In this document: positions 23,106-34,200 of the stretch, piece after piece
Layout of the letters: every line of letters begins with the position of its first letter
Numbering within the stretch: the first letter of the stretch is position 1
Assembly: GCA_029215795.1 (NCBI GenBank)
Contig: JARDYH010000004.1
Coordinates: 215,428,517-215,492,516 of the forward strand
Length of the DNA stretch: 64,000 bases
Source: Anniella stebbinsi
Lineage: Eukaryota > Chordata > Lepidosauria > Squamata > Anniellidae
Direction of reading: 5' to 3'
The notes under the pieces: generated by a model
The model's database searches: none
Told to the model about the DNA's origin: nothing
What the model saw: the letters and a program-made list of their open reading frames with translations, nothing else
Program-made: the position numbers and the translations under genes

Positions 23106-23335
23106 TTGTTGTCAGCATCCAAGGAAAAAATAGCCAACCCTCTCCATTTTGACATCTGTTGGGGCTCTCCGTTCAAACTGCGGCATGTGACAACTGTTTT
23201 GAAAGCACAGGTCCCTTCCATACAGAGTAAGTTTTATGGGCTTTTGTGTGATGGGGGGGGGGGGATGGAGTATTTAAGCTGGAGTGGGAATTGAGTCAAT
23301 GATGGGGCCAACACATTCTCCCAATACAAAGCTTA

Positions 23336-23405
23336 GGGTGTAATTGTGTGCAAATTTAGACAGAAAAACGTCCTACAACCCTGAGCGTTCCCCAGCCAGC
23401 ATGTC
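23336..23405. mobile_element. Foldback MITE half copy
   Basis: 'gcaaatttagacagaaaaac' then 'gtcctacaaccctgagcgtt', one arm of the family at 5449. Confidence 0.45.
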
Positions 23406-23482
23406 AAATTTGTCAGATTTGCTGCCACATGATTTGGCGTTAGGGTTCAATCAGCCTTCCCCAACCTGTGTTTGTCCATGTG

Positions 23483-23715
23483 CCAGGGTGGTGTAGTAGT
23501 TAGAGTGTTGGACTGGGACTCAAGGGATCTGAGTTCTAGTCCCCACTCGACCATGAAGCTCAATGAGCTCTGGGGGTGATTTTGGGCCAGTCACTGGCGC
23601 TCAGCCTAACCTACCTCACAGGATTGTTGTGAGGATAAAATGGAGAGGAGGAGGACTATGGATTCCTTGCAAAAGTAAAAAAGGTGGGATAGAAATGTAA
23701 TAATAAAGATTTAAA
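23483..23715 (+). mobile_element. tRNA-headed SINE, complete copy
   Basis: 'ggtggtgtagtagttagagt' then 'gttggactgggactcaaggg', 'gagttctagtccccactcga' (B-box-like 'gttctagtccc'), 'ttgggccagtcactggc', 'cctcacaggattgttgtgag' and the tail 'aggtgggatagaaatgtaat' followed by poly(A). Confidence 0.75.
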
Positions 23716-23719
23716 AAAA

Positions 23720-24835
23720 AAAAAAAAACCAAAGCCAACAGTAGCACAATCCCAGTGGAGAAACATTAAAAAGTCAGAGAGTAGTGAGCAAGCATTTCAA
23801 TTCATCAGATTTCTTTTTCAAGCTAGATACAATGCAAAAAAGTGGGGAGAAGAAAGAGAAAGTGATTAAATATGTAGGAAGAGAAAGAGAAAAGTGGGTG
23901 GCAAAGAGAGAAAGGGGCGGCAGAAAGAGGGAGAAAGAGGGCGGCAGAAAGAGGGAAAGGGTGACCACAGCCCCACCCATCACCAGCATGCAGCCCCCGA
24001 CAGATTACTTCCAAGGGAATGTGGCCCTCGATAGGTAAAATGTTGCCCACCTCTGCTTTAAACTGTGATGTTCCTGTTCCCAGTAGTCACCTGCCTATCC
24101 TCTGAAGGCAGAAGTTCTGGGGGAAAGGTTTCAGAGGAAGATCTTAATTTGCTGTCAGATTCATATGGGAGCAATCATTAATTAAGAGAACGACCTTGGG
24201 CAAGACTGCGGAAACATCGAGAGCAATAGTTAGATTTAAACACTAAGTAAAAGGAAGTGGTAAGAAGAACCCAACATTATAGCTTATTTCAAATCGAGAA
24301 TAAGCAATTGTTAACCAGAAGCTATTTTATCTGGGCCTTTTTTTAAGTTGTAAGAAATAGGGATATCATGCTTTAAGACTGCATCTCTCTTTTTAAAGTT
24401 CATATGAAACAAGTACCCAGGACAGAACCTGCGGCCTGCCAGATGTTGGATTCCAATTCCCATCAGCCCCAGCCAGCATGGTTAAGGATGATGGGAATTG
24501 TCACCTAAAATGTTGGGTAGGGGTAGAGGTTCCCCACCCCTGACTTAAAGTATAGATGTACATCTTTGTCTGTAATGCTATGACTGACCATTATGCTTCC
24601 CAATTAGGAAGCCCTCTCGGCTAGGCACTTCCATCTTGCTTATGGAGCCTGGTGGCCATTCATGAATGCTTGTGCAGCTATTAAATTAATTTCACGCAGC
24701 CCTTGGCCTAATCTCAAAATCAAAAGCCCTAATCTCAAAAGTTTGGAGAAATTGTAACTCTTAAAAAGTTGGTAATTTCTGTTCTGAATAATCACCTTTT
24801 TAAAGAAAATTACATTGTTCTATTTTGCTTTCCAG
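23720..24835. other. Upstream of the C4orf36-like exon
   Basis: Purine-rich AGAAAGAGGG-type repeats lie at 23880-23965. A hAT-like foldback at 24425-24540 includes 'aattcccatcagccccagcc'. No second coding exon was found here. Confidence 0.4.
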
Positions 24836-24978
24836 CGATAGAGGCAGAGAGGACTGTGGAACGCCAAAGAGTGGAGAAGATTGACCTTCAGCGCAAAATT
24901 GCACAGCAAACAGAGTCTGAACTGAAAAGGAAGCTATTTCTGGAAAGAAGGCCTCTGCCCCCCAGTGGTTTCAACTAG
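24836..24978 (+). CDS. Terminal coding exon, C4orf36-like
   Basis: A strong acceptor (tattttgctttccag) at 24835 opens a 143-nt exon that starts in phase 1 and ends at TAG 24976-24978. The 47 residues are highly charged and probably helical (ERTVERQRVEKIDLQRKIAQ ... RRPLPPSGFN). Position and orientation upstream of SLC10A6 on the same strand match C4orf36 in the human order PTPN13-SLC10A6-C4orf36-AFF1. Residue similarity to human C4orf36 is only suggestive from memory, so the name is mostly a synteny inference. Possible poly(A) signals are ATTAAA near 25130 and AATAAA near 25225. Upstream exons are unidentified. The function of C4orf36 is not known to me. Confidence 0.45.
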
Positions 24979-25231
24979 GCCTTGCTCACACGTCTGGTCA
25001 TATCAATCTACATTTCCTATCAACAGTGGTCCAGCCACTATATGCATCAATGGGCAAAGACAACAGGTCATCAAAGGGCTTCTTGCAGCCACAATACGAT
25101 CATGACTGTCTAGTGACATCAGTTTAATGATTAAATACAGGGCTGTAAAACTGGTCACTAATTCCTAAGGGTCATCATTACAGGGAAGGTATGAGAAGTG
25201 ACATTATGGCCCATGTTCAGTAGCAATAAAC

Positions 25232-25367
25232 CAGCCTTCCCCAACCTGGTGCCCTCCAGATTTTTTGATTTCAACTCCCATCAGCTCAAGCCAGCATGGC
25301 CAATGGTTAGGAATGCTGGGAGCTGTAGTCCAAAACATCTGGTAGGCATCTTGTAGGGGAAGGCTGC
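25232..25367. mobile_element. hAT-like foldback, best-preserved copy
   Basis: Perfect terminal inverted repeat CAGCCTTCCCC ... GGGGAAGGCTG. Arms continue through 'aacctggtgccctccagatt' and 'ctgtagtccaaaacatctgg'. The centre holds 'agccagcatggccaatgg'. CAG...CTG ends suggest hAT. Confidence 0.8.
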
Positions 25368-25374
25368 AAAAATT

Positions 25375-26595
25375 ATGGTTACCTGCACAAGCCTTGGGCT
25401 TGCGTTCTCCTTCTCCAGTATGGCCGCAAGGAAGCAATCAGAAGCTTTAATTTCTGATGAGAATTAAACACAGTTTCGGTCCAAAGCTTGAACTGTAGCT
25501 TATCTCAACTATGGTTAGGGAAAATAAACCAGCTTCATAACCCATGTTTCGAATTTGTCTTGTTTCAGTTAACCCTGGTGAAGACTAAACACAATTCGTC
25601 TGGGTTCAGACATAACACTAAGCCGTGATTAGTTTAAAGTGGAAGCAAAAGCTTCTGAACTCCTTCCGGCTACACTAGAGGAAGGACAGTGTGTGTATGT
25701 ATGTGCGAGCCCAAGATACTTGTAATGATAAACCATGGTATGTAATACAGTACTATGAAACTACTTATTCTTCTTGGAGCTGTTTTTTTTAAAAAGCATA
25801 CATGTTTTGTTAATTCCACAAATGCATGTATCTTTGGAAAGCAAGATAACCATGTTGGTCCATAAAAACACCCCCCCCCCCCAAAACACAGAGTTGGGCA
25901 AATTTGATTAGTATTGCCTGACTGTGAACATATATTTTTGAAACAGATGCAGGATGGACTGATATTTGCTCATACAGCAGTGTATAACATACACTGGTGA
26001 CGTACATGAATTCTTTTTATTTTCTAAGCAAAAACAAGTTGCAAGAACAAAAATATGCGGGCTAACATTCTCCATAATTAGCTCTCAATTTTTCTAACTA
26101 GGCTCCTGTTTGGTGTCTGTCTCAGTGTAGTTAGATCAGGGGCATTATGAGCACAGTTTACAAAATATAAACAACCCATGATAAACATTATGAATGGGTG
26201 ACAACCGTACAACTGCATTTCTACCCTATGGTTTTGAGAGCCACATGGTGTAGGAGTTAAGAGTGTCAGAGTAGGATGGACCAGGTTCAGGCCCGACCCT
26301 ACTATTAGGCACAGTGCCTCAGGAGGCAGATGCTGAGGTGGGTGGGATGAATAGGGCTGTATGTGCCACCTGACCTGCTCTGCATCCCCTAAGCTCCCCT
26401 GTTCTCAATAAATTTGGAGGGGGGGGGAGAAATAAATATGTTGAGTATGCATAGTGACTTCAGTTGGATTTGTGAAATAGCTAGATTCTGAAGGAAATGG
26501 TTTTAACTCCCACTAAAATACATTAGCAAGAGAAATGAACAAGGAGAAAGTACTCCATGGCTCAGTTCACTATAAGACAGATAGAAAGGGTGACA
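25375..26595. other. Gene-free, repeat fragments
   Basis: 25605-25640 has a MITE terminus ('gggttcagacataacactaa'). 26228-26300 has a SINE head ('ggtgtaggagttaagagtgt'). C-run at 25870-25882. No exon seen. Confidence 0.4.
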
Positions 26596-26599
26596 GCGG

Positions 26600-26797
26600 G
26601 CTTGTTCAGACAACACCCTAAGCCATGGTTAGGCCTCTAACCCTTTTGTAGCAAATTGTTAGCGAGCATGTATGCAGCCACCATGGTTAGGAATGGTTCA
26701 TACAACATGCTTAAGTCGTGGTTCACATGTCACACTAAGCTATAATGTTTAGCTCCAAGTGCTAACTACCGTGGCTTAGTGTGTCGTCTGACCAGGG
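26600..26797. mobile_element. Foldback MITE, same family as 8575
   Basis: Left 'cttgttcagacaacacccta' then 'agccatggtt'; right 'gtggcttagtgtgtcgtctg'. Confidence 0.6.
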
Positions 26798-27189
26798 TCA
26801 GTGCAATTCTTCTGTTCAGAGAAACCACAGGAAAATTGGCATCTCTTTTATTAAGCCCCACCTTTCCTGTGGAAAATGATGGATCTTTTTTTTTAAAAAA
26901 ACAAACACCCAAGAAGTCATGACATCATGCAATGTAGTGCAGTTCATCCCTCCTTCCTCATGCAATCTTTGGTAGGAGACTACACACAAACACACACACA
27001 CACACACCAAATTTTGGCCTGGTTAGAAGGCCCGTGTGTAACTCAATGTTACACATGACAGAGGGAAGCCATAAAAACATTGTCCCCCTGTTCAGTTCCT
27101 GAACCTCCTGTCAAGTTATGCTTTAGAATTTAAATCCACAATCCATAACCATTTTATTAGCTGGATTGTGCACTTTATTTGATTTGTAT

Positions 27190-27260
27190 AAATTTATTTA
27201 TTTATTTGCCATATTTATATGCTGCTTCTCATTTGGAACAAATCCTAAAGCAACTTATCA
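27190..27260 (-). mobile_element. LINE tail fragment
   Basis: (TTTA)n then 'atgctgcttctcatttgg' resembles a reversed, decayed LINE 3' tail. Confidence 0.35.
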
Positions 27261-27858
27261 GTTTCCTGTACTGTTTGCGATTACAGCAAATAATATAAAG
27301 GAGTACATCACACTACATCCACATCGTGAACTGTTCATTCACAAATTACTGGCATTAGGGCAACATTAGTTCTGACGTCACCTGCATAGTTGACTTTTGT
27401 TGAACAAATATTTGGCATGTGTGGGGGTGGGTGGGTGGAGTAGCTGGATCAAACCCTCCCCTGATGCTATTTGCAGCATGAGAAATGTTCCCCTTTGGTA
27501 CCAATGGGAGCTTTCTTCCCATCAAGAATACCAGGCACAAGACCACATTGGCATCTAAAAGGTTAAACCCTTCCTTCCCCACCATGGTTCCAATTGAACT
27601 TTTCCTGCCACTGCCACACTGACTATTTATTTAACAAAAAGTAGCCACGCCATGTTGAATGGGTTAGCCCTTAGCTCATCTAAGGGCTAGTTGACCCTTA
27701 GCTCATCTAATTAATAAGGCTTGCACAATCCACAGCGACAGGCATTGCATTCCACGTGTGCGCGCATCCCGTTACTTATTAAAGATTTCCAGGATGGATA
27801 ACCTGATGGGATGGATGACACTTGCTCCCCACGCTAAACTGCCAAAGAGAAGAGTGAG

Positions 27859-28232
27859 ATGGCGAATGACTCCAATGATACGCTGTACATTTCCAATGGA
27901 ACTTTTGGGGAGAACATCCGGCAGGATTATGAAAGCAAGACTTACGAAGTGGCGCTATCAGTGGTGACAGCCATTAACATGGGCCTAATTATGTTCTCCG
28001 TGGGTTGCGCGGTTGAGGTGAAGAAGCTGTGGGGCCACATCAAGAGACCTTGGGGAATTGCTGTGGGGATGATGTGTCAGTTTGGGCTGATGCCCCTGAC
28101 AAGCTATATCTTGGCAACTTACCTGCCTTTGAAAGCGATACAAGCACTCACCATGTTTATCTTTGGCTGTTGTCCCGGAGGGGCACTCTCCAACCTTGCC
28201 ACTTACTTGGTTGATGGAGATATGGATCTGAG
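27859..28232 (+). CDS. SLC10A6: SLC10A6 exon 1
   Basis: Codes residues 1-124 plus two bases of codon 125. Contains the glycosylatable N-terminus, VGCAVEVKKLW, RPWGIAVGMMCQFGLMP and GCCPGGALSN. Donor CTGAG|GTAGGA. The 5' UTR boundary was not determined; in-frame and other ATGs upstream have poorer context. Confidence 0.93.
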
Positions 28233-31200
28233 GTAGGACAACAGCGCTGGATTGTTTCTACTTTCTGCGTTGCATATTCTGTCCATATAGACTGGCGTTG
28301 TATCAAAATTGAGACTGAAAGCTAGTGAGTAAAAGCCAGTCTTCACTTTCAGTGAAATCACGCATTGCTTTGGATACACCTCAACAATAAAATTATCTTT
28401 GTACACAGTAAAGTAGCATGTTGCAGGGAAGGCTGACCTAGCAATTCTTTCTCTGACAGAGTTGTTTTCGATGTACAAGAGGTCTTATTTTTCTATGTAC
28501 AAGAGGTCTTATTTGTCTGTGTACCAGAGGTCTTAGGGAAGCATTCAAACAGGAGGTCTGGACAGAACCACTTCACCATCTGAAGTGGTACATTCCAGGA
28601 GAAAGTACTCCATATGATTCCATTCCATGTGTATATCAGCTCTTAGACACCAGGATTCCTATTCGCTATAGGGGCATCTTTGGCCATGTTCCTGTAGTGC
28701 AGCTTTCCCCAACCCGGTGCCCTCCAAATGTGTTGGCCTACAACTCCAACACATTTGGAGAGTGTGAGGTTAAAAAAAAGTTTTGAAAGAAACTGGATGG
28801 GCAATAGATGTGTTTCTGTTCTGTGTGGTACGTGTGTTTTGAGATGCACTGAAAAGTCCATATCACAGATGGGAGGGAGGTATTGTAGTCATATGGTATG
28901 TGTGACGATATTTGATTTATTTGATTTTGTTTATTTCATTTCTATATCCAATGGCCAAAGATCGCTGTAATATCAAGGAACAGCACAAAGTGACTCTATA
29001 CTATTTCGTTATTTTAAAATGTAATCCAATACCTATCTCCACAGAGATTGGTTCCACTGAATTCAATGGGGCTTACTCAAGAGAGCAGCCTTAGGGCACA
29101 ATCCTATTGATCACATCCTTGGTGAGCAGAAGTCCCAGAACTCAGAGGTGTCCAATCATTCAATGCAGGGGAGGAGGAGCAGTGGAGATGATTTTTGTCT
29201 CCCTATCCTCCTGCTCTGCATTTTTCGCTAGATGGGCTTTTCTGTCCATCTAGCAATGTCGTTTTGAGAGGGAGGGAAGCGAGAAGGCAGAAATGAGGTG
29301 CAAGTTACTTTATGAAATTGCTCTGAAGATATAAGCTATGATGTCAATCAAAGGTAGCCATGAAGAAGAAAGTGCTCAAGACCCGTCTAAATGCCAAGGT
29401 AGAAGGGACAAGGCGTAAGTCTATTGGAAAGGAATTCCACAGATTTGGGGCCACCACTGAGAAGACTCCAAAATCAGCACACTGCAGAAACTGGTGCCAA
29501 TCCAACAGTGTTGCCAGTTATCCTACAGTTAGTGTCAAATAGAACATCCTCCAAATGTTCCACAGAATGTAGAAAGTGAACAATCGGAGTGTAAGAAGGG
29601 ACATTTTTCAAAATACTAGAACCCGGAGTCATCCTAGGAAGTTGATTATTGGGAGATTCAAGACTAATAAATGGAAGCACTTCTTCACACAGCACATAAT
29701 TAAACTATGGAATTTGCTACTACAAGATGTAGTGATGGCCGCCAGTTTGAATGGCTTTGAAAAGAGGGTCAATAAATTCCTGGAGGAGAAGGCTATCAAT
29801 GGCTACTGGTCCTGATAACTATGTGCTATCTCCAGGATCAGAGGCAGAATGCCTAGGTGCACCAGTTGCTGGGGAGCATGGGTGGGAGGGTGCTGTTACA
29901 CCTGTGTCTTGCTTGTGGTTTCCTGGTCAACAGCTGGCTGCCCACTGTGTAAACTAGATGGAACCTTGATCTGATCCAGCATGGCTCTTCTTACGTTCTT
30001 AGCACAACTCCAGTGTAGTGGTTAGAGTTTGGGATTGGGTCGTCGGAGACCTAGTTTCTAGTCCCCACTTGGTCATGAAGCCAACTGGGTGACTTTGGGC
30101 CAGTCACTGACTCTGAGCCTAATCTACCTCACGGTTTGTTGTAAGGATAAATGGAGAGGAGGACCATGTAAGCCACCTCAGGTTCCTTGCAAGAGGAGAA
30201 AGGTGGGATATAAATGTAATAATAAATACGTAATAAAAATTCCCAGGGAAGCCCTATCCTGCAAGCCTACTGGCCATAGCTCAGATGGCAGGGGAACAGG
30301 GAGAATGTTGCTAAAGGGGTAGATGTGGGGATAGTTCTTAAGGAATCCCAGTCCCAGATGGCTCTTACATGCTTACTTAAATGTAGCTAAGTAGGCCTGC
30401 ACGCACTGCATGTTGAAGAAATACATGTAGAAATCTGTGCAGATGGCCACATGGAAACAAGGTCTGTGTAAGAAAGTCATCTTTAATTGACCTCTTTATG
30501 AATGGTAAAATGTGGGGATCCAGTAGATGTAATGAGGGAACTCTACGTAATCTTGCGCCCAAACCACCTATTGCTATCATCCATCCCTCTTTTCCTTACT
30601 TGCAGCGTCAGCATGACATTCTTCTCCAATGTTGCGGTGCTGGGAGTGATGCCACTTTACCTCTACTTCTATTCGTGTTCCTGGGAATTTGCGCAAGTCG
30701 TCGTAGTGCCATACGAGACCATAGGTACGATTTCTGCTCTTCTTCTCTAAAGCCTAGTAGATGCAGGAGGTATAGCTCCTGTTCTGGGAGTTGAACAACC
30801 AATCAATACGAACATAGTCTAGCTTCCTCTGTTTCCGGAAACCTATGGAGTGGGCAGCCTTAGCAAGGCTTGGATCAGTGGGATTCAAGGTGGGAACCCA
30901 AAGGCAAACACCCAAAGGATGCTCCAGGCAGGGATTGGGGAGAAACAGCAAGCAAGAGCTGGAGAGGTGCGCTAAGGTGCAGAGTGGCTGGAGGGCCGTG
31001 CTAAGGAGCTGGTTGTAAGGCAGAAAGGCAAGGAACAGCGGGGACAGTGAAGACAAAGCAAGAAGGCTGGAGGGATTTGTGTTTTAACAATGCCATAGAG
31101 CAAGAAAGGCAACGAGCAAGTAGACAGGCCAACGAGACCACATTACGCCAGTCCTTTTCCAGTTTCACTGGCTGCCAGTTCAGGTTCCAGCCCGATTCAA

Positions 31201-34200
31201 AGTGGCTGGTATTAACATTCAAAGCCCTAAACGGCTTGCGGCCAGGTTATCTGAAGGCATGCCTCCTCCCATATGTACCTGCCCGGACCCTAAGATCATC
31301 CTCGGGGGTCCTTCTCTGTGAGCCACTGCCAAAGGAAGTGAGGCAGGTGGCTACCAGGAGGAGGGCCTTCTCTGCTGTGGCACCCTGGCTGTGGAATGAG
31401 CTCCCCAGAGAGGTTCGTCCGGCACCTACATTATACTCCTTTAGACGCCAGGTGAAGAACTTTTTTATTTTCACAGTATTTTCACAGTTCTTCAGTTTGA
31501 TTTTTAACCTTGCTGTTTAAATTTGTATTTTAAATCCGTATTAATTTCTACATGGCTGCTCGGTTTTTATCCTGGCTGTGCTTTTATACAGTATTTTAAA
31601 CTATGTTTTTATACTGTCGTTGTTTTCTATTTTGAATGGTTTTTATGGTTTTGATTTCTGTAAACTGCTCAGGGAGCTTCGGCTATTGGGCGGTATAGAA
31701 ATGCAGTAAATCAATCAATCAATCAATCAATCAATCTACTGTTCCTCCTGCTCAACACGCAGGTTGCATTGGTGAAGAGTCTAGAGGAACTTGTCAGTGG
31801 GCCCCTGCTGGGGTGGGCTCCCAGCAGGTACCCAACCATGTCTATCCTTGACACTGTCCCTATAGGATAGTAGGCAGCCAAGATAAGGGATGGGTTATAT
31901 GGTTGATATTATGCTCACAGTGTGTCCTGGTGAGACGGTCATATTAATAAGGAAGAAGACCAATAGGAGAGCTTTTCTGCTTCATCCTCTAAACCCTGCC
32001 TGTATTGCCTGGCTAAAGAGTAAGGGAGAGACAGGAAGCCACACCATTGTTCCTGGAGATGGACACTAATGAAAAGATCAAGGGCTTAGCTACAGTAGAT
32101 CCAGATTTCACCTACATGTAATATAAATGCTTATCTCTCCTTTCTAGGGACAGCACTTCCTGGCTTGGCTATACCCATTGCTTGTGGCGTTCTTGTAAAT
32201 TACCGATGGCCCAAACAATCCAAAATCATTCTCAAGGTGAATTCCTGTTCAGTTCCTGTTCAGTTCCTGTCAGCCCTCCTCCCTCCCTCCCTCCTTCCCT
32301 GCCTGCCTGCCTGCCGGCAAGCTTATCTTTCTGGGGGGTGGGGGTGAATACGCATGCGTGCCTCAACAGCCCACACACCCACCAGCTGGCATACTCTCTT
32401 TGCGTACATAGGCGTGCACGCCTCTCCTGTGTGCCGCCCGTAAGGGGTTTCCACCTTCAGAAGACTCGCAATGCCTGCACGTCGAGCAAAGTATCACGAG
32501 AGGTCCCAGAAACCCGGGACCTCTCTTGATACTTTGCTCGACGTGCAGGCATTGCGAGTCTCTTGAAGGTGGAAACCCCATAAGGGAGGCACACAAGGGA
32601 GACTGGCACACCTATGAGCGCAAAGAAGGGCCGGCCGGCAGCCAGGCCTGCCAGGCATTTGGGCAGGGTTGGGAGGTGCACAAGTGGAGCGGGATGGAAC
32701 AGGAGGGAGGTGCAACATATGAGGGCGCAAGCGGCTGTTTCTTGGTCTGGCCAGTTGTCTGCATGGCTGGCCAGCTGGCCCACCATCAGGAGGCTGGCAG
32801 GACTGAGAAGCGGCAGACCCTTTGGAGGGGGAGAACGCCGCTCTTCCCATACTCCACCGCCTGCTGTGCCAGCTTCCTGTTGCTTCACGGTAGGGCTGGC
32901 CCTGGTTCCTGCACAGGGCAATGAAATGTTGGTAAAGAGTCTGGAATTGTTGCTACAACTGCCTGTTGTAAGGTTTATTTTATGCAGGTGTTTGCTGCTT
33001 TTCAGAATGTTTTTTGTTACTGGTATTTTTACTGTGTTTTTACTACCACATCCATTTTTATTATGTGTTTTATTGTTGTATGCTGTGTTGGGAGTGCTCC
33101 TGTCTTGAAAGGCAGCCAAGAAATAGTTTAAATAAGTAAATAAAATAAACAAATCCAGCAAGTTCTATGAATGCAACTTGTTTCCTATATTCATATACAA
33201 CAGCCTTCGCCCAACTTGGCTGGTGCCCTACAGATGTTTTGGACTACTCCCCATCATTCCCAGTCACTGACCATTCTCCCTGGGGATGATTGGGGTGGTA
33301 TGGCCAACTCACCTGGAGGAAACCAGGTGGGGAAGGCAGATCCTTTCTTCCAATGCACCCGCCTTATTTGGAACTGTTAAAAATGCCACGTTTGCAATGT
33401 TGGGAAAAAGGGATGCCCAGATAATACCAACTCAGATTAGGGTAGCAAGCAGCTCTTACTTCATCTTTAGATAATGAACAGGTGGAATGGCAACTGATGG
33501 AGATGTTCTGGGAGCTGAAGAGCCAATTGATAAGAATGTGCTTGGAAACAATTTATAGCAGGGCTGTTAAATTAGGGCTGTGCCTCAGCTTAGTATTACC
33601 AAAGCAGAGGCAGCCATTTTCTGACCGAACTGCCATTGTAGGACCTACAGTGGGGAAAGAGTGTACAACTCCCAGCATGCACTGCCTGGGAGGGATGGAC
33701 TTACCAGGGCACAGGAATGGTGGACGCTTGTGGCCTTGCCGCCGTGATCGCCCACCCAACAGATCACCCACCCACTTGCCCACATGCTCCAGGAGATGCA
33801 AGTCCCTGGATGCGGCGCCACACGTTCCACGAGCACCCCGCAGCTGCCTGTGTCCTGTGAGAGCCACCCACTTCTAGAACATCTTGGAGCACAAGGGCAG
33901 GTGGTTGATTGCGGTGGCGGTGGCAGCAACAAGGCCGTGAGTCCCTGCCGTTCCTGTGCCCAGGTAAATCCATCCCTCTTTCAGCCGGGTGTGTGTGTGT
34001 GTGAAATTCCATTTTGGAGAAGCTTTTGTTTTGATGGTGGTGGGGTTCATTCCAATGGTAGGTGGGGCCAAAAGCAAAAGACACGTGACCAAAACTCCCA
34101 GCATAACTTTTGCTGAAAGCTCTTCCTTTTTGACCTTACTTTTAGGCATTTCAACCTTTTTGAATGGGAGAAAAGCTATAAAAAAGCCAGGAAAATACCA

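Noticed and set aside
31047..31520. 157-aa open frame as a host gene
   Set aside because: Its FKALNGLRPGYL and FSAVAPWLWNELP stretches are the LINE ORF2 C-terminus, and it is followed by a LINE tail.
32457..33161. 234-aa minus-strand open frame
   Set aside because: Crosses the foldback, whose two arms create mirrored frames; no splice sites or domain.
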